Shown in pieces: positions 8,512 through 16,993 of a stretch of DNA of 43,593 bases. Position 1 is the stretch's first letter. Every line of letters begins with the position of its first letter. This DNA comes from Chloroflexota bacterium (GTDB lineage Bacteria > Chloroflexota > Anaerolineae > Promineifilales > Promineifilaceae). Location: contig JABFFZ010000047.1 in assembly GCA_013112725.1 (NCBI GenBank), forward strand, positions 1 through 43,593, written 5' to 3'. Both the position numbers and the translations under genes were made by a program. The notes under the pieces are model-generated. The model was not told where the DNA came from. It saw nothing but the letters and a program-made list of their open reading frames with translations, and searched no databases.

Positions 8512-10467
8512 ATGAGGACAACACAAAAACAACAACTGCTGGCCCGCTGGGGCATGGTGGCGCTGATTCTGGCGACGCTGGTGGTGTATATGCCGCCGTT
8601 TATACGCTCTTTTGTGGGGGATGATTACATTCAGTTTGATTATGTCAAGCGATTTGTGCAGGAACCGGCAACCATTCTTCAGGTTTTTAATCCCAACGCC
8701 GTGCCCTGGTATTACCGGCCCACACAGAATATCTGGTTCTGGCTGAACCGGTTGATTTTGGGCTGGGAGCCGTTTGGGTATTACATTATTTTGCTCTGGT
8801 TTCATGCGCTGGCGGTGGCCCTGATTTACCGGGTAGCGCGGCAGTTCCGGTTGGGGGTGGCGGCGGCGTTGGTCACGGCCGTACTCTTTGCCATTCACGC
8901 GCATTGGGTGGATGTGGTCACGTGGATTAGCAGCGTGGCCATTGTGATGGGGGCCATTTTTTCGCTGGCGGCGGTGAGCGCGATGATGGGATATTTGCGA
9001 CGGCCGTCTACCCCTCGTCTGCTCCTGGTCTTCTTCATCTCCCTGCTGGCCCTGCTCACCCACGAGGAGACGGTGTTATTGCCGCCGTTTTTGTTACTGC
9101 TGGTGGTGATGTGGAGATTGGAGATTGGAGATTGGAGATTAAAGAGGGAACGCAAACACTCTCTCATCTCTAATCTCCAATCTCTGATCTCTCCCCAAGA
9201 ATTACTGGCATTGGGATTGTTGGCTTTCGTCACGGCCGTCCTGATCTATATCCAATTCACCCGTCCCAACCCCACCGTGCAAATCGCTGACCGGACGCTG
9301 ACGGAGTGGCTAGCCTATCTGCAATGGCCGGAAGTGGCCGAGTTTGTGCTGGTGACAGCGTATCGGTTCAGTTTTGTGAATGCTGTGCTTGACCTTTCCG
9401 GTTTCGCCGCCAATTTGTTTGTAGCAGGCGTGGGGTTTGTGCTGGTGGTCTGGCTATGGCAGGGGAATTGGGTGGTGCGTTTCTGGCTGTTGTGGGCGCT
9501 GGCGCATCTGTTTTTCATCTATTGGGCGTTGTGGTCGCAGTTGCCCAATTTGTATGCCGGGCGACACATTTACCAGGCGGGGATCGGGCTGGCACTGGCG
9601 ATTGGGGGGACGGTGCAAATGCTTTTGCTCCATGCAAAAGCACAAACTTGTGCTGAGCAAAGCCGAAGTAGGGGCAAAGAAGGGAAAGGAAGAAGAAAGA
9701 AGGGAGAAGGGCGGTGGCAAAGAGAGCGGGTGGTGATGGTTGTGGTAGGGGTTTTGTTCACGGCCGTACTTATCCACCACATCCGCGAAATTCAGGTGTC
9801 ACAGCGGGCCTGGCTGGCCAATGTGACGGAGGAAGAAGAGGCCAAAGCGCAGCTTTATGAGCTGATACCGGAGCTTTCGCCAGAAACGCATATCTTTTCC
9901 TTCCGTTTTCCCATTTCGCCGGACTTTACGCGCAGCGTGATGCAGGTGTGGTATGACGTGTGGCTGGAAAGGCCGGGCGGCAGCCTGAAGCATCTGGCGG
10001 CGCACGGCCGTGCCGACCCCACCTTCATCGTTCTGGATTATGCCGACGGACAGGTCTACAACCTGATGCCGGAACTGGCCGATTGCGCAGAGACGATCTT
10101 TTTGTGGGTGGATCAGGTGGATAAGATGACGGCTGCGGGCGAGGCTAACGACCATCGCCTGGCTGTTCCTATCACCCCGATGCCAGACAAATGGACGGGG
10201 CACACCTTCACAATAAATGTGACGGAGGGGTTAACATTGCACACAGCCGTACTCGCCCAACCCGACATCGCCTACCGGTTACGTCTGGACGGAGAAACGC
10301 TGTTTGAGCAGCCCGCCCTGCCCGCAGATAGCCCGGCGGTCTGGGTGGATGTGCAAATTCCGCTGGCCGAACTGGTTGGGAAAAAAGTAGAGGTATGGTT
10401 GGAGGCTACGGCCGTGAGCGAAACCGATCAACTTGCTTACTGGGCTAATCCCCGGTTGGTGCGGTAG
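8512..10467 (+). CDS. GT39/PMT-like polytopic membrane protein
   Basis: About 651 residues from the ATG at 8512; an upstream start at 8428 exists but its 28 codons are only repeat sequence. Around ten TM helices follow; the first outside loop has FVGDDYIQFDYV and WYYRPTQN, the acidic-pair pattern of PMT/GT39-type lipid-linked sugar transferases. The C-terminal 180 or so residues look like an extracytoplasmic beta domain. Two segments are foreign: one translated from GAGATTGG words (9112-9195) and one basic, purine-rich stretch (about 9640-9730). It overlaps the end of trpA by 23 bases on the other strand. Confidence 0.7.
   Translation: MRTTQKQQLLARWGMVALILATLVVYMPPFIRSFVGDDYIQFDYVKRFVQEPATILQVFNPNAVPWYYRPTQNIWFWLNRLILGWEPFGYYIILLWFHALAVALIYRVARQFRLGVAAALVTAVLFAIHAHWVDVVTWISSVAIVMGAIFSLAAVSAMMGYLRRPSTPRLLLVFFISLLALLTHEETVLLPPFLLLLVVMWRLEIGDWRLKRERKHSLISNLQSLISPQELLALGLLAFVTAVLIYIQFTRPNPTVQIADRTLTEWLAYLQWPEVAEFVLVTAYRFSFVNAVLDLSGFAANLFVAGVGFVLVVWLWQGNWVVRFWLLWALAHLFFIYWALWSQLPNLYAGRHIYQAGIGLALAIGGTVQMLLLHAKAQTCAEQSRSRGKEGKGRRKKGEGRWQRERVVMVVVGVLFTAVLIHHIREIQVSQRAWLANVTEEEEAKAQLYELIPELSPETHIFSFRFPISPDFTRSVMQVWYDVWLERPGGSLKHLAAHGRADPTFIVLDYADGQVYNLMPELADCAETIFLWVDQVDKMTAAGEANDHRLAVPITPMPDKWTGHTFTINVTEGLTLHTAVLAQPDIAYRLRLDGETLFEQPALPADSPAVWVDVQIPLAELVGKKVEVWLEATAVSETDQLAYWANPRLVR
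9112..9195. repeat. Snapback repeat inside a membrane-protein gene
   Basis: GGAGATTGGAGATTGGAGATT is mirrored by TCTAATCTCCAATCTC about 30 bases later. It is in frame in the GT39-like gene and encodes EIGDWRLKRERKHSLISNLQ, a polar insert between hydrophobic helices. Confidence 0.8.
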
Positions 10468-11272
10468 CGGTTAATGCTTCGCGCAATGAACGGACGAAGG
10501 CGGCTACGGCCGTCGGCTTATCCACCGCCCCATCCGCCACATTGATCAATTTGCTGCCTACAATCACGCCATCGGCCAGCGCCCCCACTTCCCGCGCCTG
10601 TTCCGGCGTGCCAATGCCAAACCCAACCGCCAATGGCGTTTGCGTTTGTGCCCGGGCGCGGTTTACAAAATCGCCCAGGTTACTCTGCATTTGCTGGCGC
10701 GCCCCCGTCACCCCAGTCAGGCTAACCAGGTAGATAAAACCTTGCGCCCGCGCCGCCACCATCGCCACCCGCTCCGGGCTGCTGGTGGGGGCCAGAAAGT
10801 GAATCAGGCAGAGGCCAACGGCCGTTGCCGCCTGCTCTAATTCATCCGCCTCTTCCGGCGGCAGATCGGGCACAATAAAACCATCCACCCCCGCTGCTGC
10901 CGCGTCTTGCACATAAGGCGCCAACCCATACGCTAGAATCGGATTGTAATAGCCCATGAGCATGATGGGGACATGGACGCCGCGCCCGCGCAGTTCGCGC
11001 ACCATTTCCAGGCAACCGGCCGTCGTCGTGCCATTTTCCAGGGCGATCTGGGTACTGCGCTGGATGGTTGGCCCATCGGCCAATGGATCGCTAAAGGGCA
11101 CGCCCAATTCCAGCAAATCGCTGTAGGGAGCAATGGCCTCCACCACCGCCAGCGAAGTTTCCCGATCCGGGTAGCCCAACGTGAAATAGGGCATCAGCGC
11201 CGCCGTCTGCGTGGCTAAGGCGTTTTGAAAAGCAGTGGTAATGTGGCTACGGCCGTGTTCCATCTTGTCCAT
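10445..11272 (-). CDS. trpA: Tryptophan synthase alpha subunit
   Basis: A 275-residue TIM-barrel protein. PYFTLGYPD, LLELGVPFSDPLADGP (Glu55 and Asp66, equivalent to the catalytic Glu49 and Asp60 of the E. coli enzyme), MGYYNPI, GVDGFIVPDLPPEE and the phosphate-binding GFGIGTPEQ and DGVIVGSKL are present. It cleaves indole-3-glycerol phosphate to indole and glyceraldehyde-3-phosphate and passes indole to TrpB. No trpB or other trp gene is nearby, which is unusual. The start may be Met4 (11263); no clear ribosome site is visible for either. The 3' end overlaps the convergent membrane-protein gene by 23 bases. Confidence 0.93.
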   Translation of the reverse strand: MDKMEHGRSHITTAFQNALATQTAALMPYFTLGYPDRETSLAVVEAIAPYSDLLELGVPFSDPLADGPTIQRSTQIALENGTTTAGCLEMVRELRGRGVHVPIMLMGYYNPILAYGLAPYVQDAAAAGVDGFIVPDLPPEEADELEQAATAVGLCLIHFLAPTSSPERVAMVAARAQGFIYLVSLTGVTGARQQMQSNLGDFVNRARAQTQTPLAVGFGIGTPEQAREVGALADGVIVGSKLINVADGAVDKPTAVAAFVRSLREALTATAPTGD

Positions 11273-11506
11273 CTACATAGCGCCACGAATTTCACGTTGC
11301 TAAACCTGCGCATCCTTCGTGGTTCATCCCCTTTTTTGAATTTGCCCGATTATAGTCAAAATCCGTCTGGTTGTAACACAGGCCGGGCAAGTGCGTATAT
11401 ACTCGCAATATCAAAAGCACACAAATGCGCCAGGCGCCAGGCAAAACCGTCTTGTTGGAAACGAACGGCCGTGCCCTGTATCCGGCGCTGTCCTAAAGGA
11501 GACAAA

Positions 11507-11881
11507 ATGATTAGCTTTTTAGGCAATCTGGTATGGCTTATTTTTGGCGGGTTTATTGCCGCCGCCATGTATATAATCGGTGGGGCGTTACTCTGTCTGA
11601 CCATTATCGGTATTCCCTTTGGAATGCAAGCCATCCGGCTGGGCGTGGCCACCATCGCCCCCTTTGGCAAAGAGGTGGTAGCCCAAGATAAAAGCGAGGG
11701 CGGTTGTCTGTTTTTGGTGATGGATATTATCTGGGCCATCTTTTTTGGCTGGGAAATCGCCCTGGCGCACCTTACCGGCGCACTGCTGCTGGCCATCACC
11801 ATCATTGGTATTCCCTTCGCCTTGCAGCACGTCAAACTGGCGCCAGTCGCTTTACTACCGTTTCATTTCCGTTTGGAGTAA
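11507..11881 (+). CDS. YccF-domain membrane protein
   Basis: A 124-residue membrane protein with two copies of the YccF-type motif: CLTIIGIPFGMQAIRLG and LAITIIGIPFALQHVKLA, each after a hydrophobic helix. YccF (DUF307) proteins are inner-membrane proteins without firm function. A ribosome site (AAAGGAG) lies 6 bases before the ATG at 11507; longer in-frame starts upstream read through unrelated sequence. It is followed after 9 bases by the RCK protein gene and is probably co-transcribed. Confidence 0.85.
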   Translation: MISFLGNLVWLIFGGFIAAAMYIIGGALLCLTIIGIPFGMQAIRLGVATIAPFGKEVVAQDKSEGGCLFLVMDIIWAIFFGWEIALAHLTGALLLAITIIGIPFALQHVKLAPVALLPFHFRLE

Positions 11882-11890
11882 TATGCCGGG

Positions 11891-12952
11891 GTGAGTGGTA
11901 AGCGGACGATCATCTGGCGGCGGCTACGGCCGTTACGCGCGGTCTGGCGGGACACCTTGCTGCTGGTGCGGCAATTTTTGTGGCCGTTGGTGTTATTTAG
12001 TACGGCCGTTGTCATCGGCGGCATGATCTATCACCATCTGGCCCGGCAGTTAGGCGAGCCTATCGGCAGTAGCGACCTGGGCGAAGCCATCTATCACGTC
12101 ATGGGCCTTACCTTCTTCCAACCGCTCGGCGACGAACTGCCCGACGACATCCGGTTGGAACTCTTTTACTTTCTTATGCCCATCATTGGCCTGGTGGTGC
12201 TGGCCATGGGGCTGACCGATTTTGGCTTTCTCCTGTTTAATCGGCGGCAGCGCACAAAGGAGTGGGAAATGGCTGTAGCCTCTACGTTTAATAATCACAC
12301 GGTTCTGGTTGGTTTAGGGCATCTGGGTTTTCGCGTGGCCAGAGAGTTACACGAACTGCATCAAGATGTGGTGGCGATTGAACTGCAACCCGCTGAGGAG
12401 CTAATTTCGCGGACACAGGCTATGGGAGTGCCGGTGGTGCCAGGGGATGCCCGCCGTGAGGAGATTTTGCACGGTGTGGGCATTCAAAAGGCGCGCGCGC
12501 TGGTCATTTGCACCCAAAATGACAGCGTGAATATGCAAATCGCCTTCAAAGCGCAAAAGCTAAACCCAGACATTAACGTAGTCATCCGCATCTTTGACGA
12601 TGATTTTGCCCAGGCTTTGCAAGAACGTTTTGGTTTCCGCGCCATGAGCGCCACCGGCATGTCTGCGCCCATCTTTGCCACGGCCGCCGCCAATGTAGAC
12701 GTCACCCGTCCCATTACCGTGGAAGGAGAGTCGTTCAGTCTGGCACAGATGCAAATTTCGCCCCGGTCGGCGCTGATTGGCAAAAACATGGGGCAGATTG
12801 AACAAGAATATGAAGTGAGCATTGTTCTGCTGCGGCACAATGGCGTATCTGATTTTCATCCGGCGGGTGAGCGCATATTGGCGGCTGGCGATACCCTGGC
12901 GGTGTTGGCCGGTGCGGCACACATTAACCGGCTGGTGAACGACAACCGGTGA
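11891..12952 (+). CDS. Two-TM RCK (TrkA-N/TrkA-C) protein lacking a K+ filter
   Basis: Starts at GTG 11891; 353 residues. Two TM helices (about 23-48 and 88-117) flank a loop that in potassium channels would carry TVGYGD, but here reads LTFFQP (73-78). Then come an RCK/TrkA-N Rossmann domain (VLVGLGHLGFRVARELHE; GxGxxG for NAD or nucleotide binding) and a TrkA-C domain (about 265-350, ending LAVLAGAAHINRLV). The architecture is that of MthK-like channels, yet without the signature filter potassium conduction is doubtful. It may be a nucleotide-sensing membrane protein. It follows yccF closely. Confidence 0.75.
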   Translation: MSGKRTIIWRRLRPLRAVWRDTLLLVRQFLWPLVLFSTAVVIGGMIYHHLARQLGEPIGSSDLGEAIYHVMGLTFFQPLGDELPDDIRLELFYFLMPIIGLVVLAMGLTDFGFLLFNRRQRTKEWEMAVASTFNNHTVLVGLGHLGFRVARELHELHQDVVAIELQPAEELISRTQAMGVPVVPGDARREEILHGVGIQKARALVICTQNDSVNMQIAFKAQKLNPDINVVIRIFDDDFAQALQERFGFRAMSATGMSAPIFATAAANVDVTRPITVEGESFSLAQMQISPRSALIGKNMGQIEQEYEVSIVLLRHNGVSDFHPAGERILAAGDTLAVLAGAAHINRLVNDNR

Positions 12953-12999
12953 AAAAGTGGGGCAGGATGGCATCTTGCCCTACACTTGGGAGAAAAATT

Positions 13000-13740
13000 A
13001 TGGGCATTACCATCAATTATGAAGGGAATCTGGATGATCCTGGCAAGGTTTGGGAATTTATCACCCATATGATGTTCAAGGCCAACGAATGGGGCTGGCC
13101 CAGTTGGGAGGTCAATGAGCGGATCATTGGCCATGCCTATTACCCGGTCTCCCATAAAGTGACGGATACGGACAGACCGGGGTTCCAAACCGGGCAGCTG
13201 GGCCTGGGGCTGAAACCGGTGGATGATCGGGTGCGCGGCCTCAACATTCAACCGCCGGGTACGGAAACGTTAACCCTGACCTTTAACCGGGCGGGGAAGA
13301 TGGTCTTTTACACAGCCATGCCGGGGCGTTTGGAACCGGCCGAAACGGGCCTGGGTATAGGCATGGGCATCAAGGAGGAGCCGGGATTTTACCTGGAACA
13401 TGAAGTGAACTGGGTGAAAACAACCGGCCAGATTAAAGCGCACATCCAGATTGTGGAACTGCTGCGTGATGCCCAAACTCATTTTATCAGCGATTTGAAG
13501 GTGGATGATGATACCGGCTTTTGGGAAAGCGGTGACCGCCTCCAATTGGTGCGGGAACATGCCAGGATGGCTATGATAATTGGTATATTCCGCGACCCGG
13601 AAATGGTTAGAGGGTTGTTGGCAGCGGCCGGTATTGAAGGCATTACGGAGATCACACCGGTGTCAACGGAGGATTTGACCTTCACGGAAAAGAAACCTGA
13701 CCACACGAAAACATGGGGGATGAGCGCCAACGAGAATTGA
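13000..13740 (+). CDS. Unknown protein
   Basis: A 246-residue soluble-looking protein from the ATG at 13000, preceded by a GGGAGA ribosome site; an upstream in-frame start overlaps the previous gene and looks spurious. It begins GITINYEGNLDDPGKVWEFI and has no signal peptide or TM helix. Mixed alpha/beta composition with several aromatic and acidic stretches (AYYPVSHKVTDTDRPGF, EHEVNWVKTTGQIKAHIQIV). I do not recognise a family. It is on the same strand as the RCK gene, 47 bases downstream. Confidence 0.65.
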   Translation: MGITINYEGNLDDPGKVWEFITHMMFKANEWGWPSWEVNERIIGHAYYPVSHKVTDTDRPGFQTGQLGLGLKPVDDRVRGLNIQPPGTETLTLTFNRAGKMVFYTAMPGRLEPAETGLGIGMGIKEEPGFYLEHEVNWVKTTGQIKAHIQIVELLRDAQTHFISDLKVDDDTGFWESGDRLQLVREHARMAMIIGIFRDPEMVRGLLAAAGIEGITEITPVSTEDLTFTEKKPDHTKTWGMSANEN

Positions 13741-13761
13741 GGCTTTTAGGGGGCGAAGGGG

Positions 13762-13796
13762 TGTGATGCGTGACCGGAAAAATCTCACGCATCACA
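13762..13796. terminator. Hairpin between convergent genes
   Basis: A perfect 12-bp inverted repeat (TGTGATGCGTGA / TCACGCATCACA) sits between two convergent genes. There is no strong T-tract, so termination is a positional inference. Its arms use the same ACGCATC word that forms the tandem array at 15921. Confidence 0.5.
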
Positions 13797-13812
13797 GCAA
13801 TCTCCACCTTTG

Positions 13813-14604
13813 TCAGGCAAATAGAAACGCGCCGTAGCCGACCACGCGATCTTTGCTTCCGACCGTGTCGCCAGAGTTGCGCAGGTCTACGGTGTGTGCC
13901 TGTAAACCTTGCGTCTGGGCCTGGTATAACAAACCCTGAATGGGGATACGGCCGCAGGCGCTTTCACTGCCTAACTTCTCCGGCTGCAAGGTTTCGATGG
14001 CCTGGGCGGTAGCGGCGTCTAACCTTTGGGCAGTGGTGTAATCGTAGTAGTGGCTGAGGTCAGAACTGATGACGATGCGGGTTTCTGGGCCGCCCCACAG
14101 GATCTGCAGCACCTCGGCTACATCACGGCCGTTGCTCTGCCCCACCACCAACGGCACAATCTTCACCTGGGGGGCCAGCAGTTGCAAGAAGGGCAGCATC
14201 ACTTCCAGGCAATGCTCCCGGCTGTGCGCGCCGTCGTGAATGTGAACCTGGGGCAACGGCCGTAATCGTTCCATCCCATCCCCATCCACCGGCACATCCC
14301 CCAATGGCGTGCGAAAGGCGCCGGCGCTGACGCCAGCCAGCCCAGTGATAGCCATGGTATGCGCCGGGCCAATGAGAATGATACGGGTTACATGGGCTAA
14401 CTGCTCCTGCCAGGGGTTGAAGGCCGAGCCAGCAATGGGGCCAGAGTAAATATACCCGGCATGGGGGGCGATGATGGCTTTGGGGTTGAGCGGCGTGGAT
14501 GGGGATACGGCCGTGTCTAAAAATTCATACACCATCCCCTGCAAACGGCCGGGGTCTGCCGGGTAAAACATGCCGGCTACCGCCGGTTGGCGTATCTTGT
14601 TCAT
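13813..14604 (-). CDS. amrB: AmmeMemoRadiSam system protein B (MEMO-like)
   Basis: About 263 residues from the ATG at 14604, which has an AGGAGAG ribosome site; the frame is open further upstream but that part is intergenic. Characteristic MEMO motifs: PAVAGMFYPADPGRL, IIAPHAGYIYSGPIAGSAF, ILIGPAHT, EHCLEVMLPFLQ and ISSDLSHYYDY, which include the conserved His residues of the family's metal-binding site. These proteins occur with an AMMECR1 protein and a radical-SAM enzyme in one system of unresolved chemistry. The radical-SAM partner is the divergent neighbour; AMMECR1 is not in this window. Confidence 0.9.
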   Translation of the reverse strand: MNKIRQPAVAGMFYPADPGRLQGMVYEFLDTAVSPSTPLNPKAIIAPHAGYIYSGPIAGSAFNPWQEQLAHVTRIILIGPAHTMAITGLAGVSAGAFRTPLGDVPVDGDGMERLRPLPQVHIHDGAHSREHCLEVMLPFLQLLAPQVKIVPLVVGQSNGRDVAEVLQILWGGPETRIVISSDLSHYYDYTTAQRLDAATAQAIETLQPEKLGSESACGRIPIQGLLYQAQTQGLQAHTVDLRNSGDTVGSKDRVVGYGAFLFA

Positions 14605-14700
14605 AGGCTCTCTCCTTTGGTGATGGAAGTAAACACCAATCACCAGCACATTTGTAGTATACTGTAAACACGATTGCCGCGATAGACAATCACAGTAACC

Positions 14701-14785
14701 GTTCAGTTCCTCTAGAGACTTGACAAGTTTTTGCGCCTGAATGGCGGCAAACGCCTCTGGTAATAAACTTATCAAGTCTGAACGC
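14701..14785. repeat. Hairpin element with GTTCAG/CTGAAC ends, copy 1
   Basis: Arms 14716-14730 and 14765-14779 match at 14 of 15 positions (AGACTTGACAAGTTT) and the element is bordered by GTTCAG and CTGAAC. It lies in the divergent amrB/amrS intergenic region. Related elements: 22037-22066, 32548-32581, 42572-42652. Confidence 0.7.
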
Positions 14786-14810
14786 TTACCAATCACATGG
14801 GGGAAATGAG

Positions 14811-15902
14811 ATGAACCAGATAGATTATTTTCCAACAAAGTATTGGCATGTGCTGGACAATGGCCGTATTCAGTGTGATGTCTGCCCGCGCGCCTGCAAA
14901 TTAGACGAGGGGCAGCGGGGCCTCTGTTTTGTGCGGATGCGGCATAACGACCAGATTGTACTCACCACTTACGGCCGTTCCAGCGGCTATTGTGTAGACC
15001 CTATCGAAAAGAAACCGCTCAACCACTTTTTGCCGGGCACGGCCGTGCTCAGCTTTGGTACCGCCGGCTGCAACCTGGCCTGTAAATTTTGCCAGAATTG
15101 GGACATCAGCAAATCCCGCGAGATTGATACCCTGGCCGACCAGGCCTCGCCAGAAACCATTGCCCGCGCCGCCGAGCGGTTGGGCTGCCACAGCGTCGCC
15201 TTCACCTACAATGATCCCGTCATTTTCATGGAATATGCTATTGACGTAGCCCTGGCCTGCCGCGAGCTGGGCATCAAATCGGTGGCCGTGACCGCCGGGT
15301 ATATGTGTGATGAATCCCGCCGCGAATTTTACCGCTACATAGATGCCGCCAACGTGGATTTGAAGGGGTTTAGCGAAGCGTTTTACCAGAAGTTGTGCGC
15401 GGGGGAATTGCAGCCGGTGTTGGATACCCTGCTCTATCTAAAACATGAAACCAACGTCTGGTTTGAAATTACCAACCTGATCATCCCCGGCTGGAACGAC
15501 ACAGACGCCGAATTGGAAGCAATGACCCAATGGGTGGCAGCCGAATTAGGCCCAGATGTACCCATGCACTTTTCCGCCTTCCACCCCGACTACAAGATGA
15601 TGGATGTGCCCCACACGCCGCCGGCCACGCTGACCCGCGCCCGAAATATCGCCCGGAAAAACGGCGTCCGGTATGCCTACACAGGCAATGTGCATGACGC
15701 AGCGGGCGATACTACCTTTTGCCACGGCTGCGGCCTGAAGCTGATTGAACGTGATTGGTATGAATTAAAGGCGTACCGGTTGACGGCCGACGGCCGTTGC
15801 CCCTCTTGCGGTACGCCCTGTGCCGGTATCTTTGCCCCCCAGCCCGGCCACTGGGGGCGCCGTCGTCTACCGGTGCGGTTATCAGTAATCGGTAATCGGT
15901 AA
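14811..15902 (+). CDS. amrS: AmmeMemoRadiSam system radical SAM enzyme
   Basis: A 363-residue radical-SAM protein. The SAM/[4Fe-4S] motif is GTAGCNLACKFCQNWDISKS; an N-terminal Cys pair (CDVCPRACKL) and a C-terminal zinc-ribbon-like set (CHGCG ... CPSCGTPC) are also present, as in the AmrS family related to pyruvate-formate-lyase activases. The start is preceded by a GGGGG run and divergent from amrB. The substrate is not known. The last eight residues (LSVIGNR end) come from TAATCGG repeat words, so the native C-terminus has been replaced or extended. Confidence 0.92.
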   Translation: MNQIDYFPTKYWHVLDNGRIQCDVCPRACKLDEGQRGLCFVRMRHNDQIVLTTYGRSSGYCVDPIEKKPLNHFLPGTAVLSFGTAGCNLACKFCQNWDISKSREIDTLADQASPETIARAAERLGCHSVAFTYNDPVIFMEYAIDVALACRELGIKSVAVTAGYMCDESRREFYRYIDAANVDLKGFSEAFYQKLCAGELQPVLDTLLYLKHETNVWFEITNLIIPGWNDTDAELEAMTQWVAAELGPDVPMHFSAFHPDYKMMDVPHTPPATLTRARNIARKNGVRYAYTGNVHDAAGDTTFCHGCGLKLIERDWYELKAYRLTADGRCPSCGTPCAGIFAPQPGHWGRRRLPVRLSVIGNR

Positions 15903-15920
15903 TCGGTAATCCGAAGTCCG
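15885..15920. repeat. TAATCGG word repeat at the amrS 3' end
   Basis: Four near-copies of GGTAATC straddle the amrS stop codon and abut the heptamer array. Confidence 0.75.
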
Positions 15921-16079
15921 ATCACGCATCACGCATCACGCATCACGCATCACGCATCACGCATCACGCATCACGCATCACGCATCACGCATCACGCATC
16001 ACGCATCACGCATCACGCATCACGCATCACGCATCACGCATCACGCATCACGCATCACGCATCACGCATCACGCATCAC
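15921..16079. repeat. Tandem heptamer array (ATCACGC), about 22.7 copies
   Basis: 159 bases of perfect 7-bp repeats, without interruption. Shorter versions of the same word lie near 13762-13796 and 35821-35862. It sits between amrS and minC and is not translated in any recognised gene. Perfect identity between copies suggests recent expansion by slippage and probable length variation. Confidence 0.95.
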
Positions 16080-16106
16080 AAAAGGGTATTGCCATCTTTC
16101 CACATT

Positions 16107-16139
16107 TGTTGTATTATTACAACACTCTGTTTTGTTGTA
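16107..16139. promoter_or_regulatory. Candidate operator upstream of the min genes
   Basis: An inverted repeat TGTTGTA-TTAT-TACAACA at 16107-16124 is followed by a third half-site TGTTGTA at 16133-16139. The location 60-90 bases before minC suggests a regulator site; no regulator can be named. Confidence 0.35.
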
Positions 16140-16195
16140 GTATCCCGCATAGACAAACAATTTGACATAAGTATAGGGTATAGATTGGCAGTGCG

Positions 16196-16924
16196 ATGAT
16201 TCAGGAAGCACAACAACTGCGCATCAAAGGGATTCGAGACGGATTACTCATCACGACCAGCAGCGAGGGGTCGTTTGCGGAACTATGCGCGCAGTTGCGG
16301 GCCGAACTCCAGCAAAAGGGGGCTTTTTTCCAGGGCAGCCGGGTGGCATTACAGGTGGAGGCACGGCCGTTAAACAAAGCCCAAATTCTGCAACTACAAC
16401 GCCTCTTCATTGAATACAATCTGGAACTGTGGGCCATCCTGGCCGACAACGCCGAAACCCGCACCATTGCCCGTGACCTGGATTTAGCCATCCGGCTGGC
16501 CGGCAGCCAGACCGATCTGGATGGCAACGTCCTGGCCCATCTACCAGAATCATCCGGCAACGGCCATGCCCCTGCCCACCAGCAAAGCGACGCCCAGGTT
16601 TTAATGCTGCGGGAAACGCTGCGTTCTGGCCGTTCCATTCTGCACGACGGCCACGTGGTCATCATGGGCGATGTGAATGCCGGCGCCGAAATTATTGCCG
16701 GTGGGGACGTGTTGGTATGGGGCCGGCTGCGGGGATTGGTTCATGCTGGAGCCATGGGTGATGATACGGCCGTCATCTGCGCCCTCGACCTCAACCCCAC
16801 CCAACTGCGCATCGCCGACCAGATCGCCATTGCCCCCCACGAGGCAGGCCGTACCCCTTACCCGGAACAGGCGTCTATCAAAAATGGGCAAATCATTGCC
16901 GAACGATGGAAATCAGGGAATTAG
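16196..16924 (+). CDS. minC: Septum site-determining protein MinC
   Basis: A 242-residue MinC. The N-terminal domain (about 1-105) is followed by a Gly/His/Ala-rich linker and the C-terminal beta-helix domain (SGRSILHDGHVVIMGDVNAGAEIIAGGDVLVWGRLRGLVHAGA) that MinD binds and that dimerises. MinC blocks FtsZ assembly away from midcell. It is the first gene of a minC-minD-minE set. No clear ribosome site precedes the ATG. Confidence 0.93.
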   Translation: MIQEAQQLRIKGIRDGLLITTSSEGSFAELCAQLRAELQQKGAFFQGSRVALQVEARPLNKAQILQLQRLFIEYNLELWAILADNAETRTIARDLDLAIRLAGSQTDLDGNVLAHLPESSGNGHAPAHQQSDAQVLMLRETLRSGRSILHDGHVVIMGDVNAGAEIIAGGDVLVWGRLRGLVHAGAMGDDTAVICALDLNPTQLRIADQIAIAPHEAGRTPYPEQASIKNGQIIAERWKSGN

Positions 16925-16939
16925 AGATTAGTTCACGAC

Positions 16940-16971
16940 AGACATCCGATTTTTCAAAAAATCGGATGTCT
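16940..16971 (+). terminator. Perfect hairpin between minC and minD
   Basis: A 15-bp perfect stem (AGACATCCGATTTTT and its complement) with a 2-base loop lies between minC and minD, ending just before the minD ribosome site. It has an internal A/T run rather than a trailing T-tract, so it may attenuate or process the transcript; a simple terminator is less certain. Confidence 0.45.
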
Positions 16972-16993
16972 CATGTGGATAGAGGAGACTCTT

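Noticed and set aside
15921..16079. Possible CRISPR array
   Set aside because: The unit is 7 bases with no spacers; it is a simple tandem repeat.
16162..16190. TTGACA as the -35 of a minC promoter
   Set aside because: No -10 element at normal spacing; kept only as a weak possibility.
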